Below, piece after piece: positions 33,967 through 43,486 of a stretch of 64,000 nt of DNA. The position numbers were made by a program, and so were the translations under genes. Position 1 is the stretch's first letter. Every line of letters begins with the position of its first letter. This stretch comes from CAVXJN01 sp963773585 (GTDB taxonomy: Bacteria > Pseudomonadota > Gammaproteobacteria > JASBUN01), in NCBI GenBank assembly GCA_963773585.1, contig CAVZBR010000005.1:186001-250000 (forward strand). Reading direction: 5' to 3'. The notes beneath the pieces were generated by a model. It made no database searches, had not been told where the DNA came from, and saw only the letters and a program-made list of their open reading frames with translations.

Positions 33967-36243
33967 TCACCTTCGGTTCCAATAGTGGCCGCGGCGGCGG
34001 CGACTGCAGCTCGGCTCGGGCGTGCGCTTGGCCTCGAGTCGCAGTTGTATGGCGCCACACTGGGCGCTGGACAGGGTCTTGGCGCCCACTGACCGGTATC
34101 GCTGCACTACATCCGGGCGCGGGAATCCGAAGCGGTTGTGGTAACCGCTGGCGAACAGCACCCAGCGCGGCCGTACTGCGACCACGAACGCCGGCGACGA
34201 TGAACCGGCACTACCATGATGAGGGGCAATCAGTACATCCGCGTGTATATCCGGCACGGCCTGCAACAGTGCCCGCTCCCCAGCGCGCTGCAAATCGCCG
34301 GTGAGCAAGAGCTCGCGACCGCCGGCGCGGACGCGCAATACGCAGGAACGGTTGTTACCGGTGGCCGTACTCCCAGCCGATGGTTGCAGAATCGTGAAGT
34401 CCACCCCGTCCCACCGCCAATGGCGCCCCGCCACACAGGGCCGCTGAGCGCGACCCGGCTCCGGTTCACCCGCCAATACCGCGGCGATATCGAGATTGGC
34501 GCGCAGTGCGTCGAAACCACCCGTATGGTCGCGATCGCCGTGGCTCAAAACCACGGTATCGACGTGAGATACCCCCGTATACCGCAAATACGGTAGAAGG
34601 ACGGCACGGCCCGCATCGAATGCCGGGCCCCACCTGGGGCCCGTATCGTAAACCAGCACGTGGCGATGGGTGCGAATCACGCCCGCCAGGCCCTGGCCTA
34701 CGTCCAGAAGCGTGAACGTGGCTTCGCCTTCCGGTGGCGCCGTATGCGCCGGATTCCACAGCGGCAACAATAGTAGCAACGCTACCGGACGTCCGGGAAA
34801 ACCGCGCGGCGTCAAAAACCACGAAACCCCGAACAGCGCGCAGGGAAGCCACAGCAGCGAAGGATTGACCGCGGCGGAAGCGAACGGCAACTCGGCCATC
34901 CAGGTCAGCGGCATCCAGGCGAGCGCCAGGGACCAACACGCCAACTTGAGCGTCAAACCGGCCAGCATGGGCGCCACGCCGAGCAGCAGCACCGCGCCCA
35001 GGACCAGCGGCACCACCACGAGACCGACCCAAGGGATGGCCAGCGCATTGGCGGCGGGGCCGACGACGGACAGGCTGCCGAACACGCCCAGCGTAAACGG
35101 CAACAAGCCCAGCGCCACCACCCATTGCGCGCGACCCCAGCGCCACCAAACGCTGGCTTCTCCAAGCCTGCACCCCATGCCGTAAAGCAGCATCGCCACC
35201 GCCGAAAACGACAACCAGAAACCCGCGCCGAGCACCGCCAAGGGATCCAAAACCAACACCGCCAGCAGTGCCATGAACCAAGCGTGGCTGGGCGTCCGCT
35301 GGCGTTGTGCGAGTACGGCCGTGAGCCCGATCGCCAGCATCAGTAGCGCCCGCTGCGTTGGGATAGAAAAGCCGGCCAACGCCGCATAGACCGCGGCGAA
35401 GATCAGGGCGAATACCGCCGCGGCGCGCTGGGCCGGCACGCGGCCGCACAGATAGGCCGAACGCTTCCAGCCCCACAACCCCAGAATCCAGCCAAAACCG
35501 CTCACCAAACCGATGTGCAGCCCGGAAATCGCCACCAGATGGCTGGTACCGGTGGCGCGCAACACCTGCCATTGGGCGGCATCGATGCGCGCACGTTCTC
35601 CCAACGCCAGGGCCAACACCAAAGCCGCTTCCGGCCGCGCAGGCAGGTCCGCGTCGAGCGCGTCGTAAAGCTTCTGCCGCACGTGCTGCAACAGGGCCAT
35701 CGGGTCTCGCGCCTGACCGAGATGCACCGCCTCCTCGCCTTGGCGCACATAGCCGCTGGCGCCAAGCCGCTGCTGCAGCAGCCAGCGTTCGTAATCGAAG
35801 CCACCGGGGTTGAAGAATCCGTTGCGGTCCTTCAGCCGCAGATGCAAGCGCCAGCGTTGCCCAGCGGCCAGGTGGGGTGCGTGGCCGTACCAACCCAGTC
35901 GGACACGCACAGGCAGGCGCGCCGAGGCACAACCCAGGACTTTTTCGACACGTAATTGAAAGCGGGTTTGGCGGCCGGCGCGGTGGGGGATGGAAAGCAC
36001 GGTTCCGGTTGCTACCACGTCCTTGCCCACGCAGGCCGTAGGCCAGTCGTGGGCAAGCAGCCAATGGGCTTGCAGCAATGCCCAAAGGAACCCTACAGCG
36101 AAGGCAGCCGGCAAACGCGCCCGGCGCCAGCGCAGGGCAACCAATGCCGGCAAAAGTAGACATGTCCAGAGCAGCGTCGGCAGGCTCGAAAAAAGTTCCA
36201 GCCCAAGGACACCGCCGAGAAACGCGATCGTCCCTGAACGCAT
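33967..36243 (-). CDS. comEC: ComEC/Rec2 DNA-uptake channel
   Basis: 758 aa inner-membrane protein. N-terminal hydrophobic segments and an OB-like DUF4131 domain, a competence domain with the conserved SHLVAISGLHIGLV (about 230), and a C-terminal metallo-beta-lactamase-like domain (DVGQGLAGVI, LSHGDRDHTGG, APHHGSAGSSS). All parts are intact, so single-stranded DNA import is likely possible. Its usual place is between exbB and DUF2062. Confidence 0.92.
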   Translation of the reverse strand: MRSGTIAFLGGVLGLELFSSLPTLLWTCLLLPALVALRWRRARLPAAFAVGFLWALLQAHWLLAHDWPTACVGKDVVATGTVLSIPHRAGRQTRFQLRVEKVLGCASARLPVRVRLGWYGHAPHLAAGQRWRLHLRLKDRNGFFNPGGFDYERWLLQQRLGASGYVRQGEEAVHLGQARDPMALLQHVRQKLYDALDADLPARPEAALVLALALGERARIDAAQWQVLRATGTSHLVAISGLHIGLVSGFGWILGLWGWKRSAYLCGRVPAQRAAAVFALIFAAVYAALAGFSIPTQRALLMLAIGLTAVLAQRQRTPSHAWFMALLAVLVLDPLAVLGAGFWLSFSAVAMLLYGMGCRLGEASVWWRWGRAQWVVALGLLPFTLGVFGSLSVVGPAANALAIPWVGLVVVPLVLGAVLLLGVAPMLAGLTLKLACWSLALAWMPLTWMAELPFASAAVNPSLLWLPCALFGVSWFLTPRGFPGRPVALLLLLPLWNPAHTAPPEGEATFTLLDVGQGLAGVIRTHRHVLVYDTGPRWGPAFDAGRAVLLPYLRYTGVSHVDTVVLSHGDRDHTGGFDALRANLDIAAVLAGEPEPGRAQRPCVAGRHWRWDGVDFTILQPSAGSTATGNNRSCVLRVRAGGRELLLTGDLQRAGERALLQAVPDIHADVLIAPHHGSAGSSSPAFVVAVRPRWVLFASGYHNRFGFPRPDVVQRYRSVGAKTLSSAQCGAIQLRLEAKRTPEPSCSRRRRGHYWNRR

Positions 36244-36324
36244 TCCGGCTACTCCAATGATGGATAGCGCTGCGGGAATTGCGTATCCTGAAGCCCGGAT
36301 CGGTCAGCCTGCCGCGCCCCTACA

Positions 36325-36861
36325 ATGCTCCGCAAATTTATTCGCCGAATTATGCCGGATCATCACACGATTCGGAACCACAAGCATTTAAAGATGTTCG
36401 GCACGCTTTTGCACGACCCCAATCTGTGGCATCTGAATCGGCGCTCGGTGGCGGGCGCGTTCGGCGCGGGCTTGTTCATGGCATTTGTGCCGGTGCCGTT
36501 CCAGATGGTGCTGGCCGCCGCCGCCGCGATCGTGCTGCGAGTCAATTTGCCACTCTCAGTGAGCTTGGTTTGGATAACCAATCCGTTGACCATGCCGCCG
36601 ATTTTTTTCGGCACTTACAAGTTGGGCGCGTGGCTGATGGGGATGCGGCCGCAACATTTCCGGTTCGAGCTCTCATTTCATTGGCTGGCAAGTGAGTTGG
36701 GCTCGATCTGGCAGCCGTTCTTGTTGGGCTGCTTCGTGTGCGCGTCGCTATCGGCGTTGGTGGGCTATACGTTGATTCGGTTGCTCTGGCGTTGGCACAT
36801 CGTCAAAGCCTATCAACAGCGTCGGCGGCGGCGCGCGGTCGTCAAACAGGGACTGAATTGA
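36325..36861 (+). CDS. DUF2062 membrane protein
   Basis: 178 aa. Begins basic (LRKFIRRIMPDHHTIRNHKHL), then about three membrane segments with the conserved GLFMAFVPVPFQM and WITNPLTMPPIF motifs. The function of the family is unknown. Divergent from comEC and convergent with lolD (13-base gap), as in Pseudomonas. Confidence 0.85.
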   Translation: MLRKFIRRIMPDHHTIRNHKHLKMFGTLLHDPNLWHLNRRSVAGAFGAGLFMAFVPVPFQMVLAAAAAIVLRVNLPLSVSLVWITNPLTMPPIFFGTYKLGAWLMGMRPQHFRFELSFHWLASELGSIWQPFLLGCFVCASLSALVGYTLIRLLWRWHIVKAYQQRRRRRAVVKQGLN

Positions 36862-36874
36862 TCGACGCGTCCAA

Positions 36875-37588
36875 CTACTCGCGTTCGAGGACACCTTCCG
36901 TCAGGCGCAACGTTCTGTCCATGCGCCGAGCGAGACTCGAATCGTGGGTCACGATCACGAAGCTCAGTCCGAAGTCCGCGTTCAAGTTGAGCATCAGATC
37001 ATAAACGCGTTCGGCAGTACGCTGATCGAGGTTGCCAGTAGGCTCATCGGCGAGAATACATTGCGGGCGCGTTACCAATGCACGTGCCAGCGCCGCGCGC
37101 TGGCGTTCGCCACCGGAAAGTTGCCCCGGCTTATGACCCAGTCTCTGCTCCAGACCTACCTGGGTGAGGATCGTCGCGGCCGCCTGCTTCGCGTCGGCGG
37201 GACGCTGGCCCCGGATCAACAGCGGCATCGCAACATTTTCCAGCGCCGAGAATTCGGGTAACAGGTGGTGAAACTGATAGACGAAGCCGAGGGTGCGGTT
37301 GCGCAGTCGCCCGCGTTCCGCGTCGCTAAGTCGGCTCATGTCGCGCCCGCCCACCAGTACTTCGCCGCGGGTGGGGCGATCCAGACCACCCAACAAATGC
37401 AGCAAAGTGCTTTTGCCGGAACCCGAGGCACCGACGATGGCCACTCGCTCGCCGGGGGCAACTGCGAGATCGACGTCGCGCAGCACCTCCAGCGTGACCC
37501 CGCCCTCGCGGAACGATTTCGCTAGACCGTTGCACGCCACCACCGAAGTCTTGGCCGCGCCCGCAGCAGTGCCCACTATTTCATTCAT
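36875..37588 (-). CDS. lolD: Lipoprotein-releasing ABC ATPase LolD
   Basis: 237 aa. Walker A GASGSGKST, Q-loop region, signature LSGGERQRAALARAL and Walker B ILADEPTGNLD. It powers extraction of lipoproteins by the LolC/E permease. It overlaps lolC by eight bases. Confidence 0.93.
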   Translation of the reverse strand: MNEIVGTAAGAAKTSVVACNGLAKSFREGGVTLEVLRDVDLAVAPGERVAIVGASGSGKSTLLHLLGGLDRPTRGEVLVGGRDMSRLSDAERGRLRNRTLGFVYQFHHLLPEFSALENVAMPLLIRGQRPADAKQAAATILTQVGLEQRLGHKPGQLSGGERQRAALARALVTRPQCILADEPTGNLDQRTAERVYDLMLNLNADFGLSFVIVTHDSSLARRMDRTLRLTEGVLERE

Positions 37589-38828
37589 AGCGCAGCGCCT
37601 CCGCGGGTTGGGTGCGCGACGCGCGCCAAGCTGGATACAGCGTCGCCACCAGCGTCAGCACCAGCGACACACCGCAAATGACCCATACATCCGGCCAATG
37701 CAGATCGCCCCGGAGGGTACTGATGTAATACACATCCGGTGACAGAAACTGTACGCCGAACCAACGCTCGATGGTGGAGACGATCGTTTCCACATTGATC
37801 GCGGTGGGCACGCCGGTGAGCACGCCCAGCAGCAGGCCCACGATACCGATTACGCCGCCCTGCACCATGAAAATGCCCATGATGCTGCGCGGTGTCGTCC
37901 CGAGCGTACGCAGAATGGCGATGTCCGCCTGTTTGTCCGTTACCACCATCACCAACGTCGATACCAGATTGAATGCCGCCACCGCCACGATCAACGACAA
38001 CACCAGAAACATGATGCGCTTTTCCATGCGGATGGCGCTGAACAGATTCGCCTGCTGCCGAGTCCAATCGTCCACCAGGTAGTTCCCGGGCATGTGTTGA
38101 ACGAGCTGACGGGCGATGGTCGGCGCCTTGAACAAGTCGTCCAGGCGCAGGCGCACGCCGGTCACGCCGCTCCCGAGGTGATACAAGCGCGCCGCATCGT
38201 CGATATTCATTACCGCCAGGCCGGTATCGTAGTCGCGCATTCCGACCTCGAAGATTCCGGCCACGGTGAAGCGTTTGAAGCGCGGCAGTACGCCCGCCGG
38301 CGTAACGGTCGCTTCGGGAATGATGACGGTAATCTTGTCTCCCGGCAGGACCCGCAGGCGGGTGGCCAATTCCGAACCGATCAGGACATTGAACGAACCG
38401 GGCTTCAGGTCGTCGACGCTTCCCGCACGCATTTTCGTGCTCAGCTCCGAAACCTGATTCTCTTCCTTCGGATCGATACCGCGCACCAGGACTCCGGTAT
38501 TCTGGCCGCGGTGATTGAGCATCGCTTCGCCGCTGACATAGGGCGCGGCGCCGATCACGTGGGGATTGGCGCGCGCTTGCGCAGCAACGCTGCGCCAATC
38601 GGTCAGCGGTTCGCCAAGACCTTCGATGGTGGCGTGGGCCGCCATGCCGAGGATGCGGTCGCGCAGCTCACTTTCGAAGCCGTTCATCACCGAAAGCACT
38701 GTGATCAACGCCCACACGCCCACGGCGATACCCAGGATCGAAATCAGCGATATGAACGAAATGAAGTGATTGCGGCGCTTGGCGCGAACGTAGCGCAGGC
38801 CGATGTAAGCTTCCAGGGGTTTGAACAT
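37581..38828 (-). CDS. lolC: Lipoprotein-releasing permease LolC/LolE
   Basis: 415 aa. N-terminal helix after EAYIGLRYVRAKRRNHFISFIS, a large periplasmic domain (about 50-270) and three C-terminal helices. Only one permease gene is present beside lolD, so the transporter may be a homodimer (LolF-like) as in many gammaproteobacteria, unless lolE is elsewhere. Confidence 0.92.
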   Translation of the reverse strand: MFKPLEAYIGLRYVRAKRRNHFISFISLISILGIAVGVWALITVLSVMNGFESELRDRILGMAAHATIEGLGEPLTDWRSVAAQARANPHVIGAAPYVSGEAMLNHRGQNTGVLVRGIDPKEENQVSELSTKMRAGSVDDLKPGSFNVLIGSELATRLRVLPGDKITVIIPEATVTPAGVLPRFKRFTVAGIFEVGMRDYDTGLAVMNIDDAARLYHLGSGVTGVRLRLDDLFKAPTIARQLVQHMPGNYLVDDWTRQQANLFSAIRMEKRIMFLVLSLIVAVAAFNLVSTLVMVVTDKQADIAILRTLGTTPRSIMGIFMVQGGVIGIVGLLLGVLTGVPTAINVETIVSTIERWFGVQFLSPDVYYISTLRGDLHWPDVWVICGVSLVLTLVATLYPAWRASRTQPAEALRYE

Positions 38829-38837
38829 AGGCGCGAA

Positions 38838-39587
38838 TTATTCCACAAATGCCGCTGCGACGCCGCTCTGCCCGAGATCGTCGCAGACCACGGGCAGCGC
38901 CTCGCACAGTCGCACGCCGGCAACTGTCACGCGCGCGCTGTAGGCGAGCGCCTCTACTCCCGCTGCCACTGCTTTGCGCAGCAGACGGCCATATTCGGCA
39001 TCGATATGATCGGCCGGCGCCATCTGCTGCACATCGTCCCGCTGCACGCAGAAGCACAGGCACGCGCGGTAGCCTTGCTCGACCATCGCGATCAATTCGC
39101 GTAAATGCTTGCTCCCGCGCGCGCTCACCGCATCCGGGAACATGGCTGTACCCGACTGCGCCAAGGTCACGTTTTTCACCTCGACATAACAATCCGGCGC
39201 GTCGCGGTGGTCTCGCAGCAGCAGATCGATGCGACTGTTCTCGACCCCGTATCGAACCTCGGCGCGGATCTCTTCGTAGCCGCCCAATTCGCCGATCACG
39301 CCGTTTTCAATGGCTTCGCGTACCAACCCGTTGCTCAGCCCCGTGTTGATGCCTACCAGCGCCCCGTCGACGGTTTCCACCAGTTCCCATGACAGTGGGT
39401 ACTTACGCGTCGGGTTTTGGCAATCGCGCAGCCACACGCGGCTGCCCGGGGTGCAGCAACCCAGCATCGAGCCGGTATTGGGAGTGTGTGTGGTGACCGT
39501 GGTACCGTCGGCCAGCTCCACGTCGGCCAGGAAACGCTTGTAACGCCGGAGCAGGCGCCCTTCGATCAACGGAAACTCAAACTGCAT
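38838..39587 (-). CDS. sfsA: SfsA family protein
   Basis: 249 aa. PNTGSMLGCC, NTGLSNGLVREAIE and the nuclease-like YVEVKNVTL are SfsA signatures. Linked in E. coli to sugar-fermentation gene control, with a nuclease-like fold; its true activity is uncertain. Nine bases separate it from lolC, so it leads that operon. Confidence 0.9.
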   Translation of the reverse strand: MQFEFPLIEGRLLRRYKRFLADVELADGTTVTTHTPNTGSMLGCCTPGSRVWLRDCQNPTRKYPLSWELVETVDGALVGINTGLSNGLVREAIENGVIGELGGYEEIRAEVRYGVENSRIDLLLRDHRDAPDCYVEVKNVTLAQSGTAMFPDAVSARGSKHLRELIAMVEQGYRACLCFCVQRDDVQQMAPADHIDAEYGRLLRKAVAAGVEALAYSARVTVAGVRLCEALPVVCDDLGQSGVAAAFVE

Positions 39588-39747
39588 AACAGATCCGACG
39601 TGATCCAGTACCGATTTCTGAGAGGAGGCTTAGGGTATGCTTTAACCGCAGCTTTGCCAAGCGCAGCCGATTGTTGGCGCTGGTGGCACGGTGCTATATT
39701 CGGAGCCGCGTACGGTTCCGGAAATCAAAGCCCCGGGGGAAATAATC

Positions 39748-40062
39748 ATGAAAACGATCTTCTTTGCCGTAATGGCCGCCGCATTCGCATGCGCCGGTCT
39801 GCCTGCGTCCGCCGACAGTCTGCAAATGCATTCGGTTGCCGAGTCGCCGGACGACGGCGCCAACGGCATACCGCGCCCTGAACGCGGACTAACGATGGAC
39901 GAGGTGCGCGCCCGGTTCGGCAATCCTGCCGAGGTGGTCGGCCCCGTGGGCAAACCGCAGATCACCCGTTGGGTGTTCGGCGATTATACGGTATATTTCG
40001 AAGGCAACCGCGTGATCCACTCCGTTGTGCACCGCGACTTGCGCGCCGCAAACCAACACTGA
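39748..40062 (+). CDS. Small exported protein, SmpA/BamE-like fold possible
   Basis: 104 aa. A signal peptide (MKTIFFAVMAAAFACAGLPASA) with a predicted cut after ASA or nearby. The mature part contains LTMDEVRARFGNPAEVVGPVG followed by aromatic strand segments, reminiscent of SmpA/OmlA-type domains. No lipobox Cys at the cut site. The ATG has GGGGGA upstream. A short gap precedes aguA. Function unknown; periplasmic location is likely. Confidence 0.75.
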   Translation: MKTIFFAVMAAAFACAGLPASADSLQMHSVAESPDDGANGIPRPERGLTMDEVRARFGNPAEVVGPVGKPQITRWVFGDYTVYFEGNRVIHSVVHRDLRAANQH

Positions 40063-40131
40063 TCCCACGCACAATCTGTCCCACCTCTACCGTGGCGGCA
40101 CGCGAATGCGGCCGTCGCGACCGGTGAATAT

Positions 40132-41205
40132 GTGACCAACAACTCGGTATTGAATCGGCGCCTGCCTGCGGAATGGGAGCCTCAGGACGGCGTGCAATTG
40201 ACTTGGCCCCACGACCAGAGTGATTGGCGCGCCAACCTCGCCGCCGTCGAGCCCGTATTCCAGAGAATCGCCACCGAAATCAGCATCCGCGAATGCGTAC
40301 TGATCGTATGCCGCGACGGCGATCATCGCCGCCACATTCTCCAGCTTCTCGACCAAGGCGGCGCGAATCTCGGCCGGGTCGTCACCGCCATCGCCCCCTC
40401 CAACGACAGCTGGGCGCGCGATCACGGGCCCATCGGCGTGCGGGATAACGAACGCCTGCGGCTCCTGGATTTCCGCTTCGACGGCTGGGGCGGCAAATAC
40501 CCGGCACAGTATGACAATGCGATCACGGCGGCGTTGCACCGCGCAGAGGTATTCGGCAACGTGCCGCTGGAAAACCAATCCCTGGAGTTGGAAGGCGGAG
40601 CCATCGAGAGCGACGGCTGCGGAACCCTGTTGACCACCACTGCGTGCCTGTTGCGGGGCAATCGGAATCCCGGCCATGACCGCCAAGCGCTGGAACGCGA
40701 GTTGTGCGAGCTGTTCGGCTTGCGCCGTGTACTGTGGCTGTCGCACGGGGAGCTGGCGGGCGACGATACCGATGGGCATGTAGACACCCTGGCACGGTTT
40801 TGCGACCCCCGCACCATCGCCCACGTCAGCTGCCAAGATCCCGCCGACGAACATTTCCAGGCGCTGGCGGCCATGACCACGGAATTGCAAGCGCTGCGCA
40901 CGCTCGACGGTGAACCCTACCGCCTGGTGCCGCTGCCTCTGCCCGCCCCCATTCGCAATTCAGCCGGGCAACGTCTGCCTGCCACCCATGCCAACTTCCT
41001 GATCGTCAACGCCGCCGTACTGGTGCCGGTCTACGATGACCCGACCGATGAGACTGCACTGCAGTCGCTCGCCCAGTGCTTTCCCGACCGCACCGTAGTA
41101 CCGATCGATTGCCGGGCGTTGATTCGCCAATATGGCAGCCTGCACTGCGTCACAATGCAGCTACCGGAAGGACTGTTGAGCGCCGCGCGCGCAGAAGCCG
41201 TCTGA
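40132..41205 (+). CDS. aguA: Agmatine deiminase
   Basis: 357 aa. Converts agmatine to N-carbamoylputrescine. Motifs: EWEPQDGVQLTWPH, NDSWARDHGP, ALEGG-like LELEGGAIESDG, SHGELAGDDTDGHVD and catalytic Cys C339 in GSLHCVTM. GTG start; no better start was found. With aguB it forms a putrescine route from arginine via agmatine. Confidence 0.92.
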   Translation: MTNNSVLNRRLPAEWEPQDGVQLTWPHDQSDWRANLAAVEPVFQRIATEISIRECVLIVCRDGDHRRHILQLLDQGGANLGRVVTAIAPSNDSWARDHGPIGVRDNERLRLLDFRFDGWGGKYPAQYDNAITAALHRAEVFGNVPLENQSLELEGGAIESDGCGTLLTTTACLLRGNRNPGHDRQALERELCELFGLRRVLWLSHGELAGDDTDGHVDTLARFCDPRTIAHVSCQDPADEHFQALAAMTTELQALRTLDGEPYRLVPLPLPAPIRNSAGQRLPATHANFLIVNAAVLVPVYDDPTDETALQSLAQCFPDRTVVPIDCRALIRQYGSLHCVTMQLPEGLLSAARAEAV

Positions 41206-41265
41206 CCCGCGTTTCATCCGTCTGCTCGGGCGCCAGGCCAGACCGAGCCGGTTCCGCATCCCGGC

Positions 41266-41294
41266 ATGTCATGGCCGACGCGACGCGCTACACT
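41266..41294 (+). promoter_or_regulatory. Candidate promoter for aguB
   Basis: ATGTCA (41266-41271), 17 bases and TACACT (41289-41294), each 4 of 6, with a predicted start near 41301, 24 bases before the aguB ATG. Suggests aguB can be expressed apart from aguA. Confidence 0.4.
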
Positions 41295-41324
41295 AGAATC
41301 CGCATTTTCCGCTCGAGGACGGCA

Positions 41325-42212
41325 ATGAAATCACGGCCCTTGCATGTCGGCCTGGTGCAGCAACGCTGTACGGCAGACCGGCAACAAAATCTGGAAACCA
41401 GTATCGCGGGAATTCGCGAGGCCGCAGAGCAAGGTGCGCAGTTGGTGCTGTTACCCGAGCTGCACACCGGTCTTTATTTTTGCCAGACAGAGGATCCGAC
41501 CCAATTCGATCTCGCCGAAGCGGTTCCCGGCCCGAGCAGCGAACGGCTCGGCGCGATCGCAGCCGAACTGGGCGTGGTGCTGATAGGATCGTTGTTCGAA
41601 CGTCGAGCAGCGGGGCTGTATCACAATACCGCGGTGGTATTCGAGCGTGACGGAACGCTGGTCGGTAAATACCGGAAAATGCATATTCCGGATGACCCTG
41701 GTTACTACGAAAAATTTTATTTCACGCCGGGCGATCTCGGTTTCCAGCCTATTGAAACCTCCGTGGGCCGATTGGGCGTGCTGGTGTGCTGGGACCAGTG
41801 GTATCCGGAAGCGGCGCGATTGATGACGCTCGCGGGCGCCGATCTGCTGCTCTATCCCACTGCCATCGGCTGGGAACGCAGCGACACAGACGACGAACAG
41901 CACCGCCAACGCGACGCGTGGATAACCGTGCAGCGCAGCCACGCGGTGGCCAACGGTTTACCGGTGCTGGCCTGCAATCGGGTCGGACTGGAATCGGCCG
42001 CCGACAACAGCGGCGACGCGCTGTTTTGGGGAAGCAGTTTCATCGCCGGCCCTCAGGGCGAAATCCTGGCGCAGGCGCCCAGCGATGAAGCGAGCGTGCT
42101 GACAACGGTGCTCGACCTCAATCGCAACGAACAGGTGCGCCGCATGTGGCCGTTTCTCCGCGACCGGCGCATCGACGAGTACAGCGACCTGGTAAAACGA
42201 TTTCGGGACTGA
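41325..42212 (+). CDS. aguB: N-carbamoylputrescine amidase
   Basis: 295 aa nitrilase-family enzyme. Catalytic triad E45 (LLPELHTG), K118 (KYRKMHIPDD) and C155 (LVCWDQWYPE). Produces putrescine, CO2 and ammonia. ATG at 41325 is preceded by GAGG; the open frame further upstream is not homologous. Located 119 bases after aguA. Confidence 0.93.
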   Translation: MKSRPLHVGLVQQRCTADRQQNLETSIAGIREAAEQGAQLVLLPELHTGLYFCQTEDPTQFDLAEAVPGPSSERLGAIAAELGVVLIGSLFERRAAGLYHNTAVVFERDGTLVGKYRKMHIPDDPGYYEKFYFTPGDLGFQPIETSVGRLGVLVCWDQWYPEAARLMTLAGADLLLYPTAIGWERSDTDDEQHRQRDAWITVQRSHAVANGLPVLACNRVGLESAADNSGDALFWGSSFIAGPQGEILAQAPSDEASVLTTVLDLNRNEQVRRMWPFLRDRRIDEYSDLVKRFRD

Positions 42213-42264
42213 ACGGGTTCGCGAACATCGTCGGGTGCGACCCGGCGGCAATCGAGGTTGAAGG

Positions 42265-43371
42265 ATGATTCTGATTCTGTCTCCTGACGTGGATACCACG
42301 GGCGACGACTACACCCAGCTCATGGCCCATCTGCGGAACTTGCCCAATATCCAGGTCCGTCAGCACCATGAACACGGCACCCAGCAAGTGTTGACCGAAC
42401 TGTACTTGATCGGTGACACAGCGGTCCTCGACATCGCCGATATGGAACAGCTTCCATGCGTGGAACGCGTGGTGCGCGTGTCCGAGGAATACCGCATTCT
42501 CGGCCGACACCGCGATGAACGCCGCTCGACGGGTTTCGAGTACAACGGCGTGCGCTTCGGTCAGGACACACTTCACGTATTTGCCGGTTTGTGTGCCGTC
42601 GACAATCCGACCAACGTCGAGCGCATGATGAAACTCTTGCGCGACCACGGCCAGGTCTGCACTCGCATGGGCGCCTACAAGCCTCGCAGCAGCCCGTATT
42701 CGTTCCAAGGCCACGGCAAGGAATGTTTGCCTTACGTATTCGAACTCGCCGGAAAGTACGGTATCCGGGTGATCGCCATGGAAGTCACCCACGAAAGCCA
42801 CATCGTCGAAATCCGCGATGCCCTGGAACATACGGGCAACCCCACCGGTGTCATGCTGCAGATCGGCACCCGCAATACCCAGAACTTTGAGTTGCTCAAG
42901 AACGTCGGCCGCCAGCAGCAATTCCCCGTGCTGCTCAAGCGCGGCTTCGGCATCACGCTGGAGGAGTCCCTCAACGCGGCCGAATACCTTGCCAGCGAGG
43001 GCAATCAGCGCGTGATCTTCGGCCTGCGGGGGATGAAAACGAACATGGGCGATCCCCATCGCAACTTCGTAGATTTTGCCCACATTCCCGTCGTGAAGCG
43101 CTTGACCCGCATGCCCGTCTGCATCGATCCGTCCCATTCGGTGGGCTCTCGCGATCGCGCCCCGGACGGTCTGCTGGATGTCATGCACGTTACCGCGCAA
43201 GGCGTGATAGCTGGCGCCAACATGATTCTGGTGGACTTTCACCCGGAGCCCAGCGCGGCGTTGGTGGACGGACCACAGGCACTACTGCCCGAAGAGCTGC
43301 CGCTGTTTCTGGAGGACGTGCGCATCGCCCGCGAAGCCTACGAGAAACGCACGGCAGCCGTTGGTGTGTAG
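42265..43371 (+). CDS. DAHP synthase, class I-beta
   Basis: 368 aa. First shikimate-pathway enzyme, condensing phosphoenolpyruvate and erythrose 4-phosphate. A ferredoxin-like N-terminal domain (1-about 75) precedes the barrel (RFGQDTLHVFAGLCAVDN, RMGAYKPRSSPYSFQG, LKRGFG, CIDPSHSVG). This is the Thermotoga/Bacillus-like class. A second, class I-alpha DAHP synthase is at 56.0-57.1 kb. It converges on the nudix gene. Confidence 0.9.
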   Translation: MILILSPDVDTTGDDYTQLMAHLRNLPNIQVRQHHEHGTQQVLTELYLIGDTAVLDIADMEQLPCVERVVRVSEEYRILGRHRDERRSTGFEYNGVRFGQDTLHVFAGLCAVDNPTNVERMMKLLRDHGQVCTRMGAYKPRSSPYSFQGHGKECLPYVFELAGKYGIRVIAMEVTHESHIVEIRDALEHTGNPTGVMLQIGTRNTQNFELLKNVGRQQQFPVLLKRGFGITLEESLNAAEYLASEGNQRVIFGLRGMKTNMGDPHRNFVDFAHIPVVKRLTRMPVCIDPSHSVGSRDRAPDGLLDVMHVTAQGVIAGANMILVDFHPEPSAALVDGPQALLPEELPLFLEDVRIAREAYEKRTAAVGV

Positions 43372-43381
43372 GTTGCGTCAA

Positions 43382-43394
43382 GGCCCGCAGGGCC
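43382..43394. terminator. Short GC hairpin after the class I-beta DAHP synthase
   Basis: GGCCC, loop GCA, GGGCC: a 5-bp perfect stem ten bases past the stop. No T-tract follows. Weak evidence for termination. Confidence 0.3.
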
Positions 43395-43486
43395 GGAGGC
43401 GACATCGGACGCTACGAGAATCACCGCGGCGACGCGATTATTGCACCCATTGGCGCTTGTTCAGGTTTGGAATCGAAGGGATTGCG

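Noticed and set aside
34466..36163. 565-codon frame within comEC in another phase
   Set aside because: Gly/Arg/Ala-rich shadow of comEC with no domain.
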